From NCBI GenBank assembly GCA_017470425.1, contig JAFUYT010000016.1, positions 62,001 through 126,000 on the forward strand: a DNA stretch of 64,000 bases. Direction: 5' to 3'. Shown in pieces: positions 1 to 15,783 of the stretch. Below the pieces are notes generated by a model, which was given only the letters and a program-made list of their open reading frames with translations, ran no database searches and was not told the origin of the DNA. A program made the translations under genes and the position numbers. Position 1 is the first letter of the stretch, and each line of letters starts with the position of its first letter. This stretch comes from Bacteroidaceae bacterium (GTDB lineage: Bacteria > Bacteroidota > Bacteroidia > Bacteroidales > Bacteroidaceae).

Positions 1-293
1 ATCCCTCCGCCGAGGTTGATGAGCATCGAATGGCGCGTGGCACCACCCTCCCCCAGCGCCGTCCAGACGGCCGCCAGTGAGTCGAGTGTTTTGGCCTCGT
101 CAGTGGCACCGATGGTGATCAACTGGGGCGCCGGTTCCCCGGTGGAATCGGCAAAAAACGCACTCAGCACGGGCCAGCAGGCCTCGCGGGTGTTCACGTC
201 TGTCAGCACAAACAGGCGGTCGGGCTGCACCCGGTGAACCGCCTCGTGCAACTCTGTCCGCAGGTCGCGGCTGATGATGACATTCTGTTCCAT
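1..293 (-). CDS. aroB: 3-dehydroquinate synthase, N-terminal part (runs off the window)
   Basis: The minus-strand frame opens with ATG at 293 and stays open to the window edge, giving about 97 residues. It ends in the stretch GGATRHSMLINLGGG, which matches the NAD-binding motif region of 3-dehydroquinate synthase, the second step of the shikimate pathway (DAHP to 3-dehydroquinate). The first 60 residues (MEQNVIISRDLRTEL, then RLFVLTDVNT) fit the compact N-terminus of the Bacteroidetes form. It lies downstream of rpoC on the same strand but has its own promoter and is separated from rpoC by a terminator. The metal and substrate residues lie beyond the window, so the call rests on the N-terminal domain only. 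Confidence 0.85.
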   Translation of the reverse strand, partial: MEQNVIISRDLRTELHEAVHRVQPDRLFVLTDVNTREACWPVLSAFFADSTGEPAPQLITIGATDEAKTLDSLAAVWTALGEGGATRHSMLINLGGG

Positions 294-320
294 AGACGTC
301 AGGGATGTACTTTGGTGGTG

Positions 321-351
321 CAAATATAGTGTAAGTTCACGTATGTACAAA
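321..351 (-). promoter_or_regulatory. Bacteroidetes-type promoter for aroB
   Basis: On the minus strand TTTG (348-351), then 19 bases, then TATATTTG (321-328). This matches the Bacteroidetes sigma-ABfr -33/-7 consensus and lies about 28 bases before the aroB start. Confidence 0.7.
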
Positions 352-360
352 GCAAAGGGC

Positions 361-407
361 TCTTAAAAAATATAAAAGCGGCGCTCCGGAGTGTTCCGGG
401 GCGCCGC
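361..407 (-). terminator. Rho-independent terminator after rpoC
   Basis: A 13-base-pair stem (378-390 with 395-407) closes a GTGT-side loop. On the minus strand it is followed by a T-rich run (377 down to 361). It lies 24 bases after the rpoC stop and would end the whole ribosomal/RNA polymerase transcription unit before the aroB promoter. Confidence 0.85.
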
Positions 408-430
408 CTACCATAAGGAAACGGGTTGTT

Positions 431-4723
<4,293 letters not shown>

Positions 4724-4740
4724 AACTCTTTTATTTTAAA

Positions 4741-4874
4741 GACCCCCTCCTCACTCCCCCTTGTAGGGGGAGGGTGGTTTGTATTTGAGAGGGTGTAAGA
4801 TTACTTACATATTATCATATTAAACCTTGAATGGTATCCACTCCCTCCCTCACAGGGAGGGCGGGGGGAGGGTC
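4741..4874. repeat. MITE-like paired palindrome element between rpoB and rpoC
   Basis: Two CT/GA-rich palindromes face each other across an AT-rich core of about 60 bases. The left arm starts GACCCCCTCC and has a stem CTCCCCCT-TGT-AGGGGGAG. The right arm has CCCTCCCT-CAC-AGGGAGGG and ends GGGGGGAGGGTC, so the outer ends are inverted repeats. The same layout and near-identical arms occur at 21903-22028. It fills almost the entire rpoB-rpoC spacer. No coding capacity is seen. Confidence 0.75.
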
Positions 4875-4877
4875 TTC

Positions 4878-8687
<3,810 letters not shown>

Positions 8688-8887
8688 TAAATGATGATAT
8701 GTTGTTGTGAATATTTTCCGACATGATGGGAGGTTCCCTCGCAGGCGCGAAGATGTGCCTCGGAACCTCGTCTATAGAGAATCTATAGGGATGTAGGGCG
8801 TTGTTTTTGTGCTTAGACGCAAAAAGTAGAGGACTCTCTACCAGAGAGTTCTCTACCTATTGTGTCCGAGTGGTTACGGGTCGGCTC
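8688..8887 (-). promoter_or_regulatory. Structured rplL-rpoB intercistronic leader
   Basis: Reading toward rpoB there are three stems. The first, 8826-8856 (GTAGAG...CTCTAC, about 14 pairs), is followed by five T residues and is terminator-like. The second, 8772-8788, is CTATAGA-TTC-TCTATAG. The third, 8730-8769, is GAGGTTCC...GGAACCTC. No good TAnnTTTG promoter is seen. A partial terminator or processing site that lowers rpoBC relative to rplJL output is plausible by analogy with the E. coli rplL-rpoB attenuator. The function is inferred. Confidence 0.55.
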
Positions 8888-9268
8888 TTACTTGAGCTCG
8901 ATCTCTGCACCAGCCTCCTCGAGGGTCTTCTTCAGAGCCTCAGCGTCGGCCTTGGGCATAGCTTCCTTCAGCGTGCTGGGAGCGCCGTCAACGAGCTCCT
9001 TAGCCTCCTTCAGACCGAGGCCGCAAGCTTCCTTCACAGCCTTCACGACCTGAAGCTTAGCAGCGCCAGCGCTCTTGAGGACGACGTCGAAGTCGGTCTT
9101 CTCCTCAGCAGCGGGTGCAGCAGCACCGCCAGCAGCGGGACCAGCAACAGCAACAGCTGCAGCTGCGGGTTCAATACCATACTCCTCCTTGAGGATCGTT
9201 GCCAACTCGTTAACTTCTTTCACTGTCAAGTTTACCAACTCTTCAGCAATTGCTTTCAAATCTGCCAT
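8888..9268 (-). CDS. rplL: 50S ribosomal protein L7/L12
   Basis: This 126-residue acidic stalk protein forms dimers on L10 and recruits translation GTPases. The N-terminal dimerisation helices (about 1-35) are followed by an Ala/Pro/Gly-rich hinge (about 36-56). The globular C-terminal domain has the family signature [15 protein letters not shown], then [15 protein letters not shown]. It follows rplJ by 45 bases, as expected for the stalk operon. Confidence 0.97.
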   Translation of the reverse strand: MADLKAIAEELVNLTVKEVNELATILKEEYGIEPAAAAVAVAGPAAGGAAAPAAEEKTDFDVVLKSAGAAKLQVVKAVKEACGLGLKEAKELVDGAPSTLKEAMPKADAEALKKTLEEAGAEIELK

Positions 9269-9313
9269 AGTAGTTTATGATTTTTTGTTTTGTTAGACTT
9301 AGGTTTGATTGAT

Positions 9314-9847
9314 TTATTCGGCCTTCTCGCCGAGGGTCTTGAGGACACCGTGGATGGTGTTGGCTCCAGACTGGAGTGCAGAAACGACGTTCTTCGCGGG
9401 CGACTGCAGCAGGGCCACGATGTCGGCGATAACCTCGTTCTTGCTCTTGATGGCGCACAGAGCGTCGAGCTGGTCGGCTCCCACGTAGAAGCCTTCCTCG
9501 GCATACGCTGCCTTCAGTGCGGGGGTCGTGACACCCTTCGGGTTCTTGGCGATGATGTCCTTGAGCATCTTGGCAGGGCCGTTGGCGACCTGCGTGAAGA
9601 TGACGGCAGTCGTGCCCTTGAGAACGCCATAGAGGGGTGTGAAGTCAATCTCGCTGGCCTCGAAAGCCTTGTGGAGGAGGGTGTTCTTCACGAGCACCAT
9701 CTTCACTTCGCTCTTGAAGCACTGACGACGCAGAGCGCTGGTGCGGGCAGCATCCAGACCGGCAACGTCCACGAGATAGAAGTGGGGATACTGCTTCAGC
9801 GTCTCGCCCAGCTTCTCGATAATGAGTCCTTTATCTTCCTTTCTCAT
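9314..9847 (-). CDS. rplJ: 50S ribosomal protein L10
   Basis: This 177-residue protein anchors the L7/L12 dimers to 23S rRNA. It starts MRKEDKGLIIEKLGETL and shows the L10 core (FYLVDVAGLDAARTSALRRQ, then VLVKNTLLHKA). The C-terminal helix that binds L7/L12 is present. It lies 21 bases after rplA, in the canonical rplKAJL order. In many bacteria the L10/L12 complex represses its own mRNA; the short spacer here shows no obvious separate leader. Confidence 0.97.
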   Translation of the reverse strand: MRKEDKGLIIEKLGETLKQYPHFYLVDVAGLDAARTSALRRQCFKSEVKMVLVKNTLLHKAFEASEIDFTPLYGVLKGTTAVIFTQVANGPAKMLKDIIAKNPKGVTTPALKAAYAEEGFYVGADQLDALCAIKSKNEVIADIVALLQSPAKNVVSALQSGANTIHGVLKTLGEKAE

Positions 9848-9868
9848 GATTCTTACGTCTTAAAAATA

Positions 9869-10567
9869 TTAGATTTCTTCAACGGCCTTGGGATCTACTT
9901 TGATACCGAGGCTCATCGTAGAGGAAAGATAAATGCTCTTCACGTATGTGCCCTTAGCAGCAGCAGGTTTCAGCTTGATAATGGTAGCGATGAACTCCTT
10001 GGCGTTCTCGGCGATCTTCTCTGCGGAGAAGGACACCTTGCCAATGGAAGCGTGCACGATACCGGTCTTGTCAACCTTGAAGTCAATCTTACCCTGCTTA
10101 ACCTCCTTCACAGCCTGGGCGACGTTCATCGTCACAGTGCCGCTCTTGGGGTTAGGCATCAGGCCGCGCGGACCGAGGATACGACCGAGAGCACCTATCT
10201 TGCCCATGATGGAGGGCATCGTGATGATGACATCGACGTCGGTCCAGCCGCCTTTAATCTTGTCAATGTATTCGTCAAGTCCTACGTAGTCAGCACCGGC
10301 TTCCTTCGCTGCAGCCTCCTGGTCGGGGGTGCAGAGGCAGAGCACGCGGGTAACCTTACCCGTGCCGTTGGGAAGCGATACGACGCCGCGGACCATCTGG
10401 TTGGCCTTGCGGGGGTCAACACCCAGACGTACGTCAATGTCAACGGAAGCGTCGAACTTGGTCGTGGTGATGTCCTTGACCAACTGTGAAGCCTCCTTGA
10501 GGGTGTATGCCTTCCCAGCTTCAACCTTCTCAGCAACCAGCTTTTGATTTTTTGTCAATTTAGCCAT
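9869..10567 (-). CDS. rplA: 50S ribosomal protein L1
   Basis: This 232-residue protein forms the L1 stalk near the E site. It shows the L1 signature ([18 protein letters not shown]) at about residues 125-145 and the N-terminal [19 protein letters not shown]. It is 21 bases downstream of rplK. L1 commonly autoregulates the rplK-rplA unit by binding its mRNA, but no L1-binding structure was identified here. Confidence 0.97.
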   Translation of the reverse strand: MAKLTKNQKLVAEKVEAGKAYTLKEASQLVKDITTTKFDASVDIDVRLGVDPRKANQMVRGVVSLPNGTGKVTRVLCLCTPDQEAAAKEAGADYVGLDEYIDKIKGGWTDVDVIITMPSIMGKIGALGRILGPRGLMPNPKSGTVTMNVAQAVKEVKQGKIDFKVDKTGIVHASIGKVSFSAEKIAENAKEFIATIIKLKPAAAKGTYVKSIYLSSTMSLGIKVDPKAVEEI

Positions 10568-10588
10568 AGTTCAATTGAAGTTTAAAGA

Positions 10589-11026
10589 TTATGCGGGAAA
10601 GTCACCCTTGACAGTGATACCCATACTTCTGGCTGTTCCTGCAACCAATCTCATCGCCGACTCCACTGTGAAGCAGTTCAAGTCGGGCATCTTGTCGGTG
10701 GCGATGGCACGCACCTGTTCCCAGTCAATGGTGGCAACCTTCTTGCGGTTGGGTTCTGCACTGCCGCCCTTCACCTTGGCAGCCTCCATGAGCTGAACAG
10801 CCACGGGGGGAGTCTTCACGACGAAGTCATACGACTTGTCGGTATAGTAGGTGATGACAACAGGGAGTACCTTGCCGGCCTTGTCCTGAGTTCTGGCGTT
10901 GAATGCCTTGCAGAAATCCATGATGTTAATACCCTTGGAACCGAGAGCGGGACCTACTGGGGGTGATGGATTCGCAGCGCCTCCTTTAATCTGTAATTTG
11001 ATTAATCCAGCAACTTCTTTAGCCAT
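10589..11026 (-). CDS. rplK: 50S ribosomal protein L11
   Basis: This 145-residue protein binds the GTPase-associated region of 23S rRNA. The proline-rich N-terminal segment ([21 protein letters not shown], residues about 15-35) and the C-terminal RNA-binding domain ending MGITVKGDF are typical. It follows nusG by 58 bases in the usual order. Confidence 0.97.
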   Translation of the reverse strand: MAKEVAGLIKLQIKGGAANPSPPVGPALGSKGINIMDFCKAFNARTQDKAGKVLPVVITYYTDKSYDFVVKTPPVAVQLMEAAKVKGGSAEPNRKKVATIDWEQVRAIATDKMPDLNCFTVESAMRLVAGTARSMGITVKGDFPA

Positions 11027-11084
11027 TGTTGTGATTCGTTATTAATTGATGTATATGCTCCGTTTCGGGCGTGTAACAATCGCC

Positions 11085-11639
11085 TTACTCCTTCGCCACT
11101 TGCATGAAACCCAGTTCGAGAGGTGTCTTTCTCCCGAAGATCTTGACCGAAACCTTCAGCTTCTTCTTTTCGTTGTTGACTTCCTCGACGACGGCTTCGA
11201 AGCCCGAGAACGGACCGTCGGTGACCTTGACGGCATCGCCTTCCACGAACGGGATCTGAATGTCCTCAGGCACGTCAGCCATTTCATCGACGACGCCGAG
11301 CAGACGCTTCATCTCACCCTCACGGATGGGAAGGGGCGTGTCTGTGGCCTTCGTCTCGCCAAGAAATCCGAGCACGTTGGGCGTGTTGCGAAGCATACCT
11401 TGCACCTCGCCCGCCAGGATGCACTCTACCAGAACATAACCGGGCAGATGGCAGCGCTCCTTCACGATCCGTTTGCCGTTGCGAACATCGACATACTTCT
11501 CCTTCGGGATAAGCACCTGAGAGACCTTGTCGCCATAGTCGCCCTGGGCGACCTGTGCGTCAATGTACTCCTTCACTTTGCCTTCTTTGCCGCTGATGGC
11601 ACGCATGACGTACCATCTCATTTGCTGCTGTGCTGCCAT
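11085..11639 (-). CDS. nusG: Transcription termination/antitermination protein NusG
   Basis: This 184-residue protein couples RNA polymerase to Rho and the ribosome. The NGN domain starts RWYVMRAISGKEGKVKEYI and spans about 1-110. A C-terminal KOW domain follows (VEGDAVKVTDGPFSGFEAVVEEV, about 125-184). It lies 10 bases after secE, the conserved bacterial arrangement. Confidence 0.96.
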   Translation of the reverse strand: MAAQQQMRWYVMRAISGKEGKVKEYIDAQVAQGDYGDKVSQVLIPKEKYVDVRNGKRIVKERCHLPGYVLVECILAGEVQGMLRNTPNVLGFLGETKATDTPLPIREGEMKRLLGVVDEMADVPEDIQIPFVEGDAVKVTDGPFSGFEAVVEEVNNEKKKLKVSVKIFGRKTPLELGFMQVAKE

Positions 11640-11649
11640 AAGCTTCCGA

Positions 11650-11841
11650 TTAGTTAGGATAGACGAACTCCATTACATGCTGGAAACAGAAATCCATCAC
11701 GAAAACGACCACCGCGATGAGTAGGGAAGCAGATAATACTACAATCGCGCTGTTGAAAAGTTCCGAACGCGTGGGCCAAGAGGTCTTATGCACGAGTTCT
11801 TCGTATGATTCCTTGCAATAATTAAAAAATCTCTTTAACAT
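11650..11841 (-). CDS. secE: Preprotein translocase subunit SecE
   Basis: This 63-residue single-span subunit of the SecYEG channel has the short-form SecE layout. An amphipathic helix (FFNYCKESYEELVHKTSWPTRSEL) precedes one transmembrane segment at about residues 30-52. The W-P-T/S motif before the membrane span is diagnostic. It lies between tRNA-Trp and nusG. Confidence 0.95.
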   Translation of the reverse strand: MLKRFFNYCKESYEELVHKTSWPTRSELFNSAIVVLSASLLIAVVVFVMDFCFQHVMEFVYPN

Positions 11842-11859
11842 ATATGTCTTCTTTTATAG

Positions 11860-11932
11860 CACGGGAAGAGAGGCTCGAACTCCCGACACCTGGTTTTGGA
11901 GACCAGTGCTCTACCAACTGAGCTATTCCCGT
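11860..11932 (-). tRNA. tRNA-Trp (CCA anticodon)
   Basis: A 73-nt cloverleaf with acceptor ACGGGAA/TTCCCGT, D-arm GCTCAGTTGGTAGAGC, anticodon stem CTGGT/ACCAG with loop CTCCAAA (anticodon CCA), and T-arm with GTTCGAG. The 3' CCA is not encoded. It sits between tuf and secE in the same direction. Confidence 0.96.
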
Positions 11933-11939
11933 AAAGGAA

Positions 11940-11966
11940 GCCCCCGCCCGAAAACGGGGGCTTTTT
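11940..11966. other. GC-rich hairpin between tuf and tRNA-Trp
   Basis: The stem GCCCCCG (11940-11946) pairs with CGGGGGC (11955-11961). A TTTTT run follows only on the plus strand; on the minus strand, where the genes are read, only TTCC follows. It is therefore a weak terminator for tuf at best. It could be a processing site or bidirectional insulator. Confidence 0.5.
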
Positions 11967-12026
11967 AATTGGTTTTAGGTTTTCCTATATATTCCTAGGA
12001 TTTCCTATGACTTCCTATATCTGGAA

Positions 12027-13211
12027 TTAATCGTCGAGGATCTCGGTGATCTGACCGGAACCGACTGTGCGGCCACCTTCGCGGATAGCGAAGCGAAGAC
12101 CAACGTTCAGAGCAACGGCGTAGATCAGTTCAACAGTGATCTCCACGTTGTCACCAGGCATCACCATCTCGGTGCCCTCGGGGAGGTGGATCTCACCCGT
12201 GCAGTCCATGGTGCGGAGGTAGAACTGAGGACGATACTTGTTGCCGAACGGAGTGTGACGGCCACCCTCTTCCTTCTTCAGGACGTAGATGGAAGCCTTG
12301 AAGTTCTTGTGGGGCTTGATGACACCCGGGTGAGTGATCACCATACCACGCTTCACTTCGTTCTTATCGATACCGCGGAGGAGCAGACCGACGTTGTCAC
12401 CAGCCTCACCCTCGTCGAGGATCTTGCGGAACATCTCAACACCCGTGATGACGGACTTCTTGTCCTCACCCAGACCGAGGATCTGGACCTCGTCGCCAAC
12501 CTTGACGACACCAGTCTCGATACGGCCGGTAGCAACAGTACCACGACCAGTGATGGAGAACACGTCCTCAACAGGCATCAGGAAGGGCTTATCAATGTCG
12601 CGAACGGGCTCCTGGATCCACTCGTCGCAGGTGTCCATCAGCTGCATCACCTTCTCTTCCCACTCGGGTACACCGTTCAGTGCGCCGAGGGCAGAGCCAC
12701 GGATGATAGGAGTCTCAGCCTCGAACTGGTAAGCAGCGAGGAGCTCCTGCATTTCCATCTCAACGAGTTCGAGCATCTCCTCGTCCTCGACCATATCGCA
12801 CTTGTTAAGGAACACCACCAGACGGGGAACGTTCACCTGACGGGCGAGCAGGATGTGCTCACGGGTCTGAGGCATAGGACCGTCAGTAGCGGCAACCACG
12901 ATGATAGCACCGTCCATCTGAGCAGCACCCGTTACCATGTTCTTCACATAGTCAGCGTGGCCCGGGCAGTCCACGTGAGCGTAGTGACGCTTAGCGGTCT
13001 CGTACTCGACGTGAGCGGTGTTGATGGTAATACCGCGCTCCTTCTCCTCGGGAGCGTTATCGATCTGGTCGAAGCTCTTCACCTCGGAGAGGCCCTTCTT
13101 AGCCAGAACAGTAGTAATAGCGGCGGTCAGGGTAGTCTTACCGTGATCGACGTGACCAATCGTACCGATGTTTACGTGCGGTTTGGTTCTTTCGAATTTT
13201 TCTTTAGCCAT
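12027..13211 (-). CDS. tuf: Elongation factor Tu
   Basis: This 394-residue GTPase delivers aminoacyl-tRNA to the ribosome. The G1 loop GHVDHGKT lies at 19-26. DCPGHADYV (G3), NKCD (G4) and GSALG (G5 region) follow, then the two beta-barrel domains (from about 205). It lies directly after the Tyr-Gly-Thr tRNA cluster and before tRNA-Trp and secE, mirroring the tufB context of other bacteria. Confidence 0.98.
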   Translation of the reverse strand: MAKEKFERTKPHVNIGTIGHVDHGKTTLTAAITTVLAKKGLSEVKSFDQIDNAPEEKERGITINTAHVEYETAKRHYAHVDCPGHADYVKNMVTGAAQMDGAIIVVAATDGPMPQTREHILLARQVNVPRLVVFLNKCDMVEDEEMLELVEMEMQELLAAYQFEAETPIIRGSALGALNGVPEWEEKVMQLMDTCDEWIQEPVRDIDKPFLMPVEDVFSITGRGTVATGRIETGVVKVGDEVQILGLGEDKKSVITGVEMFRKILDEGEAGDNVGLLLRGIDKNEVKRGMVITHPGVIKPHKNFKASIYVLKKEEGGRHTPFGNKYRPQFYLRTMDCTGEIHLPEGTEMVMPGDNVEITVELIYAVALNVGLRFAIREGGRTVGSGQITEILDD

Positions 13212-13295
13212 AGCTATTCTTTATGATTAATAAGTGATTGAATGAGCGTAATGAATTGTTGGTTTCTCTTATGAGCAATGCGGCACACGCCGCCT

Positions 13296-13370
<75 letters not shown>

Positions 13371-13391
13371 ATGTCATGTTTTCGAGCGTCG

Positions 13392-13464
13392 AGCGGAAGA
13401 CGGGGCTCAAACCCGCGACCCCCAGCTTGGAAGGCTAGTGCTCTATCAACTGAGCTACTTCCGC
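13392..13464 (-). tRNA. tRNA-Gly (TCC anticodon)
   Basis: A 73-nt cloverleaf with acceptor GCGGAAG/CTTCCGC, D-arm GCTCAGTTGATAGAGC, anticodon stem CTAGC/GCTGG with loop CTTCCAA (anticodon TCC), T-loop GTTTGAG. CCA is not encoded. Confidence 0.95.
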
Positions 13465-13511
13465 AGTCATCTGCTCTGAACCGGCACCCCGGTTCCGCCA
13501 GTTTCACTCGG

Positions 13512-13594
13512 TGGGCGGAGATGGATTCGAACCACCGAAGGCATGCGCCAGCAGATTTACAGTCTGCCCCATTTGGCCACTCTGGTATCCGCCC
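13512..13594 (-). tRNA. tRNA-Tyr (GTA anticodon)
   Basis: An 83-nt class II tRNA with acceptor GGGCGGA/TCCGCCC, anticodon stem GCAGA/TCTGC with loop CTGTAAA (anticodon GTA), a long variable arm, and T-loop GTTCGAA. It is the first gene of the tRNA-tuf transcription unit. CCA is not encoded. Confidence 0.95.
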
Positions 13595-13644
13595 GAAGGG
13601 CTTTGCAGCCGCTTGTTGACGGCAAACCGTCTCGAAAACGGCTG

Positions 13645-13676
13645 CAAAGGTAGGTATAATTTTTGAACCGCAAAAA
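13645..13676 (-). promoter_or_regulatory. Promoter of the tRNA-tuf-secE-rpoBC unit
   Basis: Minus strand: TTTTTG (13671-13676), 18 bases, TACCTTTG (13645-13652), ending 51 bases before tRNA-Tyr. It is the only strong Bacteroidetes-type promoter seen upstream of this long unit. Confidence 0.75.
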
Positions 13677-13691
13677 CTTTTTGGCGTTTTT

Positions 13692-13988
13692 TTAACGATT
13701 CTGATGTTTTTCTTTGTTTTTCTGGAGCTGTTTGAGCAATGCATCCAGACAATTGTCGATAGCTTCTTCAAATGTGTCGCATACCTTTTCGGCGTAAAGC
13801 TCCGTTCCCACGTTGACGCGGATGGACGCTTCCTTGTTCATTGCCGTCTCAGGTTTGACGACTTTCAGTGACACCTCTACCTTTCTTATTTCATCGCTGA
13901 ATTTCTCGAGCTTGCCTACTTTCTTCTGGACAAAGTCCTGCAGTTTCTCTGTAGGTTCGAAGCGGATCGCCTGAAGTTTGATTTCCAT
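13692..13988 (-). CDS. hpf: Ribosome hibernation-promoting factor, short form
   Basis: This 98-residue protein matches the short HPF/YfiA family, which binds the decoding site and inactivates ribosomes in stationary phase. It begins MEIKLQAIRFEPTEKLQDFVQKKVGKLEKF and keeps the RaiA-domain pattern VEVSLKVVK, then ASIRVNV, then DTFEEAIDNCLDALLKQLQKNK. The long-form C-terminal dimerisation domain is absent. It follows xerC by 36 bases on the same strand, so the two are probably cotranscribed. Confidence 0.93.
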   Translation of the reverse strand: MEIKLQAIRFEPTEKLQDFVQKKVGKLEKFSDEIRKVEVSLKVVKPETAMNKEASIRVNVGTELYAEKVCDTFEEAIDNCLDALLKQLQKNKEKHQNR

Positions 13989-14024
13989 AGTAACCTCCTT
14001 TTGTTTTAAGAGTGAATAATAGGT

Positions 14025-14909
14025 TTACGCCCGTGGATGGGCTTCATGATACACTTTCTTGAGTTCCTCGAAGGTCGTGTGGGTGTAGATCTCGGTCGTC
14101 GATAGACTCGCGTGTCCCAGCAGTTCCTTCACCGACTGCAGGTCGGCATGGTGATTCAGCATCGAGGTAGCAAAGGTGTGGCGGAGCACATGGGGCCCGC
14201 GGCGCTGTTGGCTGGTCACAAGTCCCAGCTTCTCGCGGACCATCTTGCGGACCGCCGCCGTACTGAGCCGTTCGCCCTTTTCCGAGACGAAGAAAGGCTG
14301 CCTGTCATCCGCCACCTGGGCGGTGCGCTCATCCCTATATATATATATAAGGTGTAGCAGCTCCTCGCCGAAAGGAACAATTCTTTGCTTGTTACCCTTT
14401 CCGGTGACACGGAGCGTGGAAGCGTCCAGATTCACATCCTTCACGTCCAGCCCCACCAGCTCGCTCACGCGGAGACCCGCCTCATAGAACATGGCGATGA
14501 TCAGATGATCGCGCCGTCCGGCAAACGAGTCCTCGAACATACCGGTACCATCCAGCAGGCGGTCCATCTCCTGTTCCCGCACGAAAGCGGGCAGGCGTTT
14601 TTCCGCCTTCGGCGCCGTCAGCAGATGCACGGGATCGTGATCCACGTAGCCGCGGCGATAGAGGAAACGGTAGAACGAGCGCAACGCAGACAACCGGCGG
14701 TTCACAGAGGTAGCCTTCAGGCCGCGCTCCATCATCTCCACCATCCACTCACGGGCAATGTCCGCGTCAACAATCTCCCAGGAAAGGTCATCGCCGAGGC
14801 CCTTATAAAACGACTCGAACGCCTTCAAGTCGGCTTCATATTCCGTCACCGTCCGCTCCGAAGCGGCACGTTCATAACGGAGATAATCCACGAAAGCCTT
14901 CAGCAGCAT
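14025..14909 (-). CDS. xerC: Site-specific tyrosine recombinase XerC/XerD family
   Basis: This 294-residue protein is a chromosome-dimer-resolution type recombinase. The N-terminal core-binding domain covers about 1-100. The catalytic residues are all visible: R in AGLRVSEL, K in GKGNKQRI, H-x-x-R in HVLRHTFATSML, H in LLGHASLSTTE and the nucleophile Y in IYTH. Length and context (housekeeping genes, no att-like repeats) argue for Xer rather than a mobile-element integrase. Whether it is XerC or XerD cannot be settled from sequence alone. Confidence 0.88.
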   Translation of the reverse strand: MLLKAFVDYLRYERAASERTVTEYEADLKAFESFYKGLGDDLSWEIVDADIAREWMVEMMERGLKATSVNRRLSALRSFYRFLYRRGYVDHDPVHLLTAPKAEKRLPAFVREQEMDRLLDGTGMFEDSFAGRRDHLIIAMFYEAGLRVSELVGLDVKDVNLDASTLRVTGKGNKQRIVPFGEELLHLIYIYRDERTAQVADDRQPFFVSEKGERLSTAAVRKMVREKLGLVTSQQRRGPHVLRHTFATSMLNHHADLQSVKELLGHASLSTTEIYTHTTFEELKKVYHEAHPRA

Positions 14910-14937
14910 AATACCTCATTTTGCAGTTTCACCGAGG

Positions 14938-14969
14938 CGAAATTAGAGGTTTTTCTTCAGACTGCCAAA
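14938..14969 (-). promoter_or_regulatory. Candidate promoter for xerC-hpf
   Basis: Minus strand: TTTG (14966-14969), 20 bases, TAATTTCG (14938-14945). It is one base off the -7 consensus and lies 29 bases before the xerC start. Confidence 0.45.
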
Positions 14970-15036
14970 TGAAATCAGCAAAAGTTCATTTAACATTAGA
15001 CTTTTTCACGTTCTTTAAGGTGAACGGTACACCTTT

Positions 15037-15228
15037 TTAGTCTTCTACGCGGCGGAGCTGCTGAACATAGACAGCATGTTCCTTCGCAAGACGCTTCAGC
15101 ACGGAGGGCTTGTCGAACTGCTGACGGCGACGGAGTTCCTTCACTACGCCGGTCTTCTCGAACTTACGCTTGAATTTCTTCAGAGCTCTCTCGATGTTCT
15201 CGCCTTCCTTAACAGGTACTACGATCAT
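15037..15228 (-). CDS. rpsU: 30S ribosomal protein S21
   Basis: This 63-residue basic protein starts MIVVPVKEGENIERALKKFKRK and carries the S21 motif (VVKELRRRQQFDKPS). In Bacteroidetes, S21 is part of the ribosomal site that sequesters the anti-Shine-Dalgarno tail of 16S rRNA. It is monocistronic here, with its own promoter about 90 bases upstream. Confidence 0.95.
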   Translation of the reverse strand: MIVVPVKEGENIERALKKFKRKFEKTGVVKELRRRQQFDKPSVLKRLAKEHAVYVQQLRRVED

Positions 15229-15316
15229 GTTGTTTGTTGAATAATGGGTTAATAATGAATTATTTGTTACCTCGCCACGCCGCCGGTCACCCGTCGGCAG
15301 AGTCGAAAAGCGGTCG

Positions 15317-15347
15317 CAAAAGTACAGCGTTTTTTCCTAACTGCCAA
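15317..15347 (-). promoter_or_regulatory. Promoter of rpsU
   Basis: Minus strand: TTGG (15344-15347), 19 bases, TACTTTTG (15317-15324). The resulting 5' leader of about 80 bases contains an imperfect palindrome at 15279-15298 (GCCGCCGG-TCAC-CCGTCGGC). Confidence 0.65.
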
Positions 15348-15741
15348 GGAATCACGCATTTTTTTTGCATCGCAGAATCCGATTTTTACGTTTTCCGCAT
15401 CCTGCGCGCCGTGAAAGGGGATGCACAGCAGGCTGCATCGCGCGATGCAGTCTGCTGTGTAAGGCGATGCAGCTTGCTGTGTGATTGTTGCTTTATGCGT
15501 CCCGTGTGCGGGCTCGCGTATGCGCGCTCGCGATGGTTGTGGTGGTGGTTCTTTCTCTTTCTTTATTTTTTTCCTTCTCTTAGGAAGAAGAGGGTGCAGG
15601 GAGGAGGAACCCTTCGCTTTCGTTTCTTTCGTTCTCTTTCATTAGAATTCCTCTCATTAGTTCATTAGAAGAATAGAAGGACATTAGAGAAGAATATTAG
15701 AGGAATTAGAAGCTAAATTCATTGCGAAAGTTGGGGAGAGA
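15348..15741. other. Long spacer between rpsU and birA
   Basis: About 390 bases hold no convincing gene. Seen are a strong hairpin at 15424-15459 with a third arm copy at 15465-15481 (separate entry), a pyrimidine-rich tract at about 15540-15650, and a cluster of ATTAGA/TTAGAA-like words at 15640-15712. The longest open frame through it is rich in Cys, Trp and Phe and is not protein-like. Confidence 0.6.
15424..15481. repeat. Strong hairpin with a third arm copy
   Basis: The arms 15424-15440 and 15443-15459 pair over 17 positions with one G-T wobble and a two-base CG turn (CACAGCAG...CTGCTGTG outer, CTGCATCG/CGATGCAG inner). A third diverged copy of the right arm follows at 15465-15481. The GATGCAGC core also appears in the 33-bp repeats inside rsgA. 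No T-tract follows, so it is not a classical terminator. Confidence 0.7.
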
Positions 15742-15756
15742 TTGGGAAAGAATACG

Positions 15757-15764
15757 TACCTTTG
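15757..15764 (+). promoter_or_regulatory. -7 box of the birA promoter
   Basis: TACCTTTG followed by CC. Transcription would start near 15770, which rules out start codons upstream of it. No well-spaced -33 TTTG was found. Confidence 0.55.
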
Positions 15765-15783
15765 CCGCCGAAATCAACACCAC

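Noticed and set aside
11940..11966. GC hairpin considered as the strong terminator of tuf
   Set aside because: The T-run is on the wrong strand for tuf; retained only as a structural feature.
13371..13619. Small frames overlapping the tRNA cluster
   Set aside because: They read through tRNA genes (Arg-rich, MDSNHRR-type translations), a common artefact.
14025..14909. Tyrosine recombinase considered as an integrase of a mobile element
   Set aside because: Xer length and motifs, housekeeping neighbours, and no att repeats or cargo genes nearby.
15234..15668. 144-codon plus-strand frame in the rpsU-birA spacer
   Set aside because: Begins inside the rpsU leader, crosses the rpsU promoter and a hairpin, and has Cys/Trp/Phe-rich, unlikely composition.
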